From assembly GCA_036365515.1 (NCBI GenBank), contig CM070875.1:104512628-104576627 (forward strand): a DNA stretch of 64,000 nucleotides, read 5' to 3'. Each line of letters begins with the position of its first letter. Within the stretch, counting starts at the first letter, position 1. This document shows positions 56,496 to 64,000 of this stretch, piece by piece. The notes under the pieces are model-generated. The model had not been told where the DNA came from. It saw only the letters and a program-made list of their open reading frames with translations, and searched no databases. The position numbers were made by a program, and so were the translations under genes. The DNA is from Torymus aiolomorphi. Lineage: Eukaryota; Arthropoda; Insecta; Hymenoptera; Torymidae.

Positions 56496-57160
56496 ATAAT
56501 TGAAGGGCCGGATGCAATAAGGGGTTAGCGCTCGAAAACCTGTAAAAGTATTGTCCAAGTGACTAAAATTTCAATGTAGCCAAATTAATTTTTAAAAAAT
56601 ATCACCTTGTAGGGAATGAAAAGAAGTATTTTTACCTAGAAGGAATTTTTTATTCGACTTTCTTTTAATATAAAAATTAAAAACTGAAAATTTTGTTCAT
56701 CTATTTTTAATAGCTTTCAAAAACATTAATCGTCCAAACTTGGTCAAATATGATCGAAATATTTTAAAATTTGACAGGGACGTGCAGAATACTCCAGCGT
56801 TGCCTATGGGATTGATAAAAGGATGTAAATCGATAATTGTTAATAATTATTTAATTGCAAATATATTGCGATCGGTAATTACGTTTTTTTAACTTTAACG
56901 GAAAAAAGTATCGAGGGAAGTTGAAGCTAGGAAAAACTTCCAGCGAGACATTTATTCCTTAATAGTCTAATAAGTTTCTGTCAAAGTTTCAAATTGATTT
57001 AATAATAAATGACTTAAATAGAGCGTTATTAATAAAGACGCGCGCTAGCAACATCGGCGGCGCGGCGCGGCGTGAGCTCAGACTGCGTCGCACACGTTTT
57101 CGCAGTGGCGTATCACGTTTATAAAAATTAAAGAATTATTACGTTATTGTGTGTGTGTGT

Positions 57161-57226
<66 letters not shown>

Positions 57227-58011
57227 ATATCCTTATGATAGTATTAATGAACATATTAAATTTTAAAGTACAAATTTATTTATTAACATACTAACAAAAT
57301 GTAATTATATGTACAGTGCGTTGACTTATAAACTGTGTTTTTACGTTATATAAAACATAATATCGTTACATAATAATTCGTTAATTTTTATAAACGTGAT
57401 ACATCAGTGCAAAAACATGTAAACACAGGCTTAGCTCACGCCGTGCCGCCGATGTTGCTAGCGCGCGTCTTTATTAATAACGCTCTATTTAAGTCATTTA
57501 TTATTAAATCAATTTGAAACTTTGACAGAAACTTATTAGACTATTAAGGAACAAATGTCTCGCTGGAAGTTTTTCCTAGCTTCAACTTCCTCGATACTTT
57601 TTTCCGTTAAAGTTAAGAAAACGTAATTACCGATCGCAATATATTTGCAATTAAATAATTATTAACAATTATCGATTTACATCCTTTTATCAATCCCATA
57701 GGCAACGCTGGAGTATTCTGCACGTCCCTGTCAAATTTCAAAATATTTCGATCATATTTGACCAAGTTTGGACGATTAATGTTTTTGAAAGCTATTAAAA
57801 ATAGATGAACAAAATTTTCAGTTTTTAATTTTTATATTAAAAAGAAAGTCGAATAAAAAAATTCCTTCTAGGTAAAAATACTTCTTTTCATTCCCTATAA
57901 GGTGATATTTTTTAAAAATTAATTTGGCTATATTGAACTTTTAGTCACTTGGACAATACTTTTACGGGTTTTCGAGCGCTAACCCCTTTATTGCATCCGG
58001 CCCTTCAATTA
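56496..58011. mobile_element. 1.5-kb near-perfect palindromic element (copy 2)
   Basis: Counterpart of 21743-23251. Small differences are confined to runs and a few bases near 57890-57950. The (TG)n centre differs (57147-57229). Confidence 0.88.
57147..57229. repeat. (TG)n microsatellite (copy 2)
   Basis: About 83 bp with a long uninterrupted TG stretch, against 73 bp with three TATG interruptions in the first copy. Confidence 0.95.
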
Positions 58012-59126
58012 ATTATATTTCAGAGGAATATGGTGTTCTGATTACATCAAACAACTGCAAACTGTAAAATCGTTTAGGCTCATCATCCTAGCCCGTATGG
58101 ATTTTGACTTGAGATTGTCGTTTTAGTTTCTTTGCGTCTAAATAAACCAATTAACGGCTTTTTTGCGCATCGCCGAATTGTTTTTTCGTGTTGTAAATCG
58201 TACTTTCGGTTATAGAGTTAAGCGATATTCTAATTATTCTCTGAATAAAAATGTTTTTTAAATTTTATCGCACCGTAAGATAATTGGAAATTTTACTCTT
58301 ACTGTTGAGGTATTTGATTGTTGATTAACATTTAATCAATAATATATTAGGCCTTAGAGAGTAGGAATATGTATTATGAGAGAGTTATATATATAGTTTT
58401 CAAAAGCGCTTATAATCGGAACGTATACGAGCTCGCAACAATAACAAAGCCGACGAAAGTCGGAGCGCGGCGAAACATAAACACTCGGCCGGTCGAGCGA
58501 GCCGCAAGCTATAGGTATAGTTAGAATCTATAGCGGCCGAGCCCAGCAGCGCGAGAGCCGCGGAGAGAGAGATAGCTAGCTGCCACAGAGGCGTAGAGAG
58601 CGCAGACAACGGGCAACAGTAGAGCCTGTGCTCGAGGTGCGGCGACGGCGCGGCGCACGCCGGAGAGCCAAGCGCCTACAGTATATATAGTCTAGGAGCT
58701 GGGTACCGTCCCGTATGCAATATGTCCCCGGATAAAAACAGTTGTTTCTTATAGATTTTGACCCGTAGAATCCGAATATCGAGGTTAAAATTCGAAAAAG
58801 TGGTAGAAATTGTTTAAAATGCAATTGTTTAAACAAATAATAATAAATTTTTTTTTTGCCCCGGAGTATTTTTTTCCTAAAACTTTAGCTCATTTTAAAG
58901 AACACGTCTATTTGCAAAATCTCTATAAACTCAAAATTTGAAAAGTTATGAATTTTTGAAATTTGATTTTTACGTTTTTTTTGCAACTTTGATTAATAAT
59001 AACTTTGAAAAAATGAACTTTTTTTAAAATGAAAGTTTCCTCTTATTCTTTGAGATAAAAACCACCATATTCATTTGCATTATTTTAAGTTTTCTGTTAT
59101 TAACTATTTATTTCGTTATTTAACAA
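58012..59126. other. Exon-like piece, GC-rich island 1 and repeat R (copy 2)
   Basis: Counterpart of 23252-24366. The 33-codon piece is unchanged. The GC-rich island (about 58405-58705) lacks one GA dinucleotide in the gagaga run. Repeat R has several base differences (cacgtctatttgcaaaa for caggtgtatttgaaaaa). Confidence 0.6.
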
Positions 59127-59938
59127 AAGCTAATTTTTCGATATTTCCTAGCGCTATTTCAGTATACAGTTGGAGTAATGCGCGCATTCAGGGATTTTCA
59201 AAATCATTATATTTGAAAGTTAAACCAATACTTGACAATTGGTGCGATGGCAAATCAATTTGAATGTTTAATAAATAAACAACTTATTGTTTAAATCAAC
59301 AAAAAATCAATATTTAATTTAAATATAAATACATGAATAAAAATTCATAACTAAGTAAAATATAATATTATTCAAATTTATTTTTACAAGTTTCATTTTT
59401 CTGACAAAAACAGAAGGAACAGCATGGAATTGCTACTCGAACACAACAACATGAGTTTTTGATGCATGCTTTACATTGGCAGTTCGGTACAAAATCATCT
59501 ATAGGTGGTAATAAAATTAAAACTTTTTGTGGAGGACCAATAATAATATTATATTTTACTTAGTTATTCATTTTTATACATGTATTTATATTTTTTATTT
59601 TAAATAAAATATTTGTTTTTAATTTAATTATTAATGTTTTTAATGTATTAATTATTTCGTAACATTACCTTAATTTTATATTTTTGAGTAAACGAACTGT
59701 AATATATTATTATGTATTAAAAAGTCATATGTTCATCATTTTTTTTTTTTTTTTAAACAATAAGTTGTTTATTTAGTAAACATTAAAATTGATTTGCCAT
59801 CGCACCAATTGTCAAGTATCGGTTTAACTTTCAAATATAATGATTTTGAAAATCCCTGAATGCGCGCTTTACTCCAACTATATACTGAAATAGCCGCTAG
59901 GAAATTTTTTGTATTAGATAAAATTAAGCTTGAGAAAA
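59127..59938. mobile_element. 0.8-kb inverted-repeat unit with coding relics (copy 2)
   Basis: Counterpart of 24367-25178; essentially identical. Confidence 0.7.
59368..59559 (-). pseudogene. CXC-like relic exon (copy 2)
   Basis: Same Cys-rich frame as 24608-24799 with no change seen. Confidence 0.5.
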
Positions 59939-60020
59939 GCACGCAGAAGTTGCAAACAGCAATTGACTGAAGGAGAAGGGAGGCGGGACCTACCGAGTGC
60001 GGTTGCAGCGTCGGCGGCAT
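59769..60020 (-). CDS. Possible 83-codon reading frame (copy 2)
   Basis: Same frame as 25009-25260, intact and with the same acaacaATG start. Function unknown. Its preservation says little, because the surrounding non-coding sequence is equally unchanged. Confidence 0.25.
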   Translation of the reverse strand: MPPTLQPHSVGPASLLLQSIAVCNFCVLFSSLILSNTKNFLAAISVYSWSKARIQGFSKSLYLKVKPILDNWCDGKSILMFTK

Positions 60021-60705
60021 TGTTGTTATGTCAGCGTGCGCGTGGACTGAGTGTCTTTGCCGCTGGCGAGCCGTTTTTCAGTTTCTAGCGATTCTAGCTA
60101 GCCCAGGCGCCGCAAAAGTTTTCGCTTCTGTTTCCCTTTCTATACCGGCTGTTGCAATTGAATAAAGTAACCATCGTTTTTTATAGATTTTGATTCGTAA
60201 AATCTAAATTTCTAGTTTACAATTTATCAAAATGGCAGGAACCTTGATTTAAATGCATTTGTTTAAACAAAAACGCCATTTAAACAAATAAAAACAATCT
60301 TTTGAGATCAGAATAATTTTTTCTTGAAAATTTAGGCAATTTTAAAATTAAAATGTTGCATTCAACATATACGAAAAACCAATATTCAAAGAGTTATAGA
60401 TTTTTAAAATATTAATCTTCAGTATTTAAGAGATTTTGAATAATAGTCACAAAATTAAACATCAAGTAAAAATTATTACGGTTACTTATCGTTTACCATC
60501 TAAAAAGAGATGTGCATGTTTAATATTACTTTGTATCATAAATAATTATTCATATTAATATATGAGTAAATCTCAGGAACTCTTAACTTTTGGGAATTCC
60601 AATGTTTGAGCGCTAAAAAATGAGTTAAAGCTCAAAATGTTTGCCTTTAAAAAAAAAAAAAGAAACAATTATAAATAAGGGTAAAGAATCTAGCTACGTA
60701 CACAA
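59940..60705. other. GC-rich island 2, repeat R right copy and spacer (copy 2)
   Basis: Counterpart of 25180-25945, nearly identical; one T-run base and two A-run bases differ near 60590 and 60650. Confidence 0.6.
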
Positions 60706-61305
60706 AATTAAAAAAAAAGGTCGACATTCAGTCATTTTTTATGTTGTTCATGTCCCTTTCCAATCAATATATTTATTTAATGGGAACAGGAACACACTTA
60801 CGATCGTTGCACAATTTGTTTAGCTTTCTTTCTTTGCCAAAACCTTTAATTTGAGCCCTGGTAGGTTGATGTGCTGTGAAAATTAGCCCAAATATAAGAT
60901 TTTTAATTTTCTAAATTTTTTAAGAAATTTCAGGGGGAAAAAGTTACTGACATTTGTCAATGCGTATTGATTAAATTTTCAAGGGGAAGCCTTTCGATAT
61001 CTATATCGTGGGCAAAGATACTCCCTAAATATAGGTATTTGTTACTCGTAAAGAAAATTATTTTATAAACGTAAGTTTGCAGCGAACCTCCACAAGTTTC
61101 CTATTTAAAAAATTAGTAATGCCAATGTGTAGCTAAAGCATAATTTGTCTGTCAACTGCTTTAGAGAGAGAAGAAAACCAAGTTTTACTAATGTTTTTAA
61201 TTGACATAATGAACATTTTTTCTACAAGATGCAATAGTTTCTTACAAACATGTATTATTATTATTTAAATAAAATAATTTTCTATTTAAAGCCAAGTTAT
61301 ACTTT
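60706..61305 (+). repeat. Core module X', right copy (copy 2)
   Basis: Counterpart of 25946-26540. Confidence 0.8.
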
Positions 61306-61425
61306 TAAAATAGAAATTATCTTTTCAGTCTAAATCTGTGTCTGATTCAAAAACAATTGTTCTTTCTATGAAGACTCGATTCCTACTCTCAGAAAAGTAA
61401 TTATATTTCTTCGCCCAGGATATTC

Positions 61426-61580
61426 CGGCATGTTCTTGTTTGTGCACATAAGGATTGTGCACATATTTATTGTGCGCAGATAGCATTGGTACATATCTAT
61501 ATATATAGATATATACCAATGCTAAAGTGTGCACAATTAATATGTGCACAATCCTTATGTGCACAAACAAGAACATGCCG
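61426..61580. mobile_element. 155-bp palindromic MITE (copy 2)
   Basis: Counterpart of 26661-26815, identical in the parts compared. Confidence 0.8.
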
Positions 61581-61586
61581 ATATTC

Positions 61587-62008
61587 TAGGGGTGGTTCGA
61601 GTAGTTCGAAGATTTCTGCCTATTTTTTTTATAAAACATGAACAAAATTATATAAATGATAGAATTATGTATTAAAATCACCCACGTTTTATAACCACTA
61701 CATTAATTTAGTAAACTAATAAGGTTTAAAGGCTCCGAAAACATTTATGAACTTCATGCAAACAATGAAGTCTATGCACTCAAAATCGAACTTTTTTCCG
61801 ACTTTTTACTCGAAAAAAACTCGTAAAATACATGAGTCAAAAGTTATTGTTAAAAACTTTAAAATGAAATGAAAAGTGTTATATGAGCTTTATATATGTC
61901 CAAACATTGCAATTTCATATGCTTAAGAAATTTTTTTCACCTACATGCTATTTTTTAATGCAAAAAAGAAGAACTAAAAAAATTTCGAACTATTCGCTTA
62001 CATTCCTA
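61587..62008. mobile_element. hAT-type element with 8-bp duplication (copy 2)
   Basis: Counterpart of 26822-27241; cgatattc flanks at 61579-61586 and 62009-62016 are kept. Confidence 0.88.
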
Positions 62009-62253
62009 CGATATTCCCCTCAATATTCGTAATTAATAGAAGATAATAAAAAAATGTTCCTTTGGAGAATATAATGAATTATGAGTATTTATGACGAAAT
62101 TTATTAACTTTTTAATAAATTTAGTCAAAATTTATTAATATTTACATTATATGTATCTTAAGTTTTATTAAAAAACAAATGAATCTTATCGATGACAAAG
62201 TAAAGAGATATGTAAGTTATTTACGTATTTGAAATTCCGAACGTTCATAATGA

Positions 62254-62471
62254 ATGAGTCTGAAGTTTGCAATGTTGGAGTGCAACGAAATAAAAAAAAA
62301 ATAATTCATTTTACTTCAAGTTTATACTAAATTATATTACTTTTGCGTGTAGATTTAGTGTTCTATAGTATAAAATAACAAAGGTTTAGATAAAATTTCC
62401 ATTGCTTAATGACTTAAACAATTGTAAAACATTCTTTCGTTGCATTCCAACGATGCAAACTTCAGACCCAT
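62254..62471. mobile_element. 218-bp MITE (copy 2)
   Basis: Counterpart of 27487-27704; cataatga flanks at 62246-62253 and 62472-62479 are kept, with a few base changes inside. Confidence 0.92.
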
Positions 62472-62641
62472 CATAATGAACGAAATATTAATTTATAGTT
62501 TCTAATTTTGGTTGGAATTCGTCGAAGTGGTTTTATTGGTGACTGCAAGAATGACAAACAAAGAGATACAGTTATTATCATTTTTTAAATATATTAAGTA
62601 GTTAACTTTAGCTAAATCTGAAAATGGCAAAAATCTTTATA

Positions 62642-63855
62642 TATAATCATCTGTTTGGGGGTTTTCCGGGGAGTCGATTTGGTTCGTAATTTTTTACGAG
62701 TACTTTGTGTGCTCATAAAATAATTTCAGCTATAACAAGTTTGGAAATGACAAGCGCCGCTGAGAGAGAATTTTTTTCCGTCACGACCCCTATATAATCG
62801 GCTGTTTGGGGGTTTTCCGGGAGTCGATTTGGTTCGTAATTTTTTTATAGGGAGTTCTTATGCCCAAAAAGTAATTCCAGCATTAAAAAGTTTGGAAATG
62901 CCAGACACCGAGCAGTGAGAATTTTTTCCGTCACGACCCCTATATATCTGATTATATAATCAGCTGTTTGGGGGTTTTCCGGGGAGTCGATTTGGTTCGT
63001 AATTTTTTACAAGTAGTTTGTGTGCTCATAAAATAATTTCAGCGATAAAAAGTTTGGAAATGCCAAGCGCCGCTGAGAGAGAATTTTTTTTCCGTCACGA
63101 CTCCTATATATCAGATTATATAATTGTCTGTTTGGGGGTTTTCCGGGGAGTCGATTTGGTTCGTAATTTTTTTACGAGTAGTTTGTGTGCTCATAAAATA
63201 ATTCCAGCAATAAAAAGTTTGGAAATGCCAAGCGCCGCTGAGAGAGAATTTTTTTTCAGTCACGACCCCTATATAATAAGCTGTTTGGGGGTTTTCCGGG
63301 GAGTCAATTTGGTTCGTAATTTTTTTATAGCGAGTTCTTATGCTCAAACAGTAATTCCAGCATTAAAAAGTTTGGAAATGCCAGACACCGAGCAGTGAGA
63401 ATTTTTTTCGGTCACGACTCCTATATATCTGATTATATAATCAGCTGTTTGGGGGTTTTCCGGGGAGTCGATTTGGTTCGTAATTTTTTTACAGGGAGTT
63501 TTTATGCTCAAAAAGTAATTCCAGCTTTAAAAAGTTTGGAAATGCCAGACACCGAGCAGTGAGAATTTTTTTGCGTCACGACCCCTATATATCTGATTAT
63601 ATAATCAGCTGTTTGGGGGTTTTCCGGGTAGTCGATTTGGTTCATAATTTTTTACGAGTAGTTTGTGTGTTCATAAAATAATTTCAGCGATAAAAAGTTT
63701 GGAAATGCCAAACGTCGCTGGGAGAGAATTTTTCTTCGGTCACGTCCCCTATATACCTGAATATATAATCAGCTGTTTGGGGGGTTTCCGGGGAGTCGAT
63801 TTGGTTCGTAATTCTTTTACGAGTAGTTTGTGTGCTCATAAAATAATTCCAGCGA
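62642..63855 (-). repeat. Satellite A, inverted block (copy 2)
   Basis: Starts at the same core junction as 27886, but several private bases match block 35885-37105 better (gagtactttgtg, cgctgggagagaattttt, ttggggggtttccgggga). Confidence 0.9.
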
Positions 63856-64000
63856 TAAAAAGTTTGGAAATGCCCAAAGCCGCCGAGTGAGAATTTTTTT
63901 TCCTGCAAATACGCTGTATTATCAACTTTTTGGGCCCGTTTGGAAATGTTCCGGGGAGTTTATTTTCTTCTTAATTTTTTTACATGTAGCTTGTGTTGCT
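63856..64000 (-). repeat. Satellite B, inverted, cut by the window end
   Basis: First inverted B monomer (ctgcaaatacgctgtattat, gggcccgtttggaaatgttc); the array presumably continues beyond the window. Confidence 0.9.

Larger units (their letters stand above)
42567..64000 (+). repeat. Second copy of 6656-27885 plus satellite start
   Basis: Collinear with the first copy. Offsets are about 35,911 at the start, 35,961 near 47422, then 34,750-34,765 from 51459 to about 62640. The change in offset comes from a deletion and a shorter satellite B block at 48827-51458. Low-copy parts differ by scattered single bases and short run-length changes. The individual elements are listed separately below. 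Confidence 0.95.

Noticed and set aside
1..64000. Telomeric repeat, rDNA or histone cluster as explanation for the arrays
   Set aside because: No TTAGG-type tracts, no rRNA sequence and no histone reading frames are visible; the arrays are satellites and element-derived repeats.

Overview
The window is a gene-poor, AT-rich stretch of eukaryotic nuclear DNA. It probably comes from an arthropod, most likely an insect: non-autonomous hAT-type elements with 8-bp target duplications, foldback elements, long A/T runs, (TG)n, and no bacterial gene organisation. No gene fixes the species, so this placement is tentative. I find no convincing intact host gene, no tRNA or rRNA, and no CRISPR. Most open frames are by-products of tandem repeats whose period happens to be near a multiple of three.

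Layout of the first copy. 1-4900: AT-rich DNA holding two arrays of a ~42-bp hairpin-bearing repeat and two oppositely oriented arrays of a 90-bp repeat that looks like a decayed coding repeat (30 codons). 4902-5450: a 549-bp foldback element. 5451-6990: a ~320-bp tandem repeat. 6990-11455: a ~315-bp tandem repeat interrupted by a 2-kb foldback element (7392-9389) with 173-bp subrepeats. 11498-16965: satellite DNA in forward orientation, namely family A (~165 bp), a spacer module M, and family B (~163 bp, alternating B1/B2 dimers). 16966-27885: a low-copy core packed with inverted-repeat elements (hAT-type elements and MITEs with target duplications, a 28-bp-subrepeat foldback, 1.74-kb and 1.5-kb palindromes), two GC-rich islands and a relic encoding a cysteine-rich CXC-like motif. 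27886-42466: the same satellites in inverted order and orientation. The region from about 11.5 to 42.5 kb is therefore mirror-symmetric around the core.

A run of exactly 100 N (42467-42566) marks a scaffold gap. Everything after it (42567-64000) is a second, nearly collinear copy of 6656-27885 plus the start of the inverted satellites. It is noisiest next to the gap and cleaner further away. It is either a second allele (haplotig) placed in tandem or a real ~36-kb tandem duplication. A missing piece at 48827 and shorter satellite blocks show that the copies are not identical.

How the parts relate: the spacer M begins with a sequence that closely matches the terminal repeats of a ~220-bp MITE family found twice in the core with clear 8-bp target duplications. 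This suggests that transposon ends and the satellite have a shared history. Families A and B share one monomer skeleton but carry different short palindromes at the same position. Regulation and expression cannot be read from this sequence.
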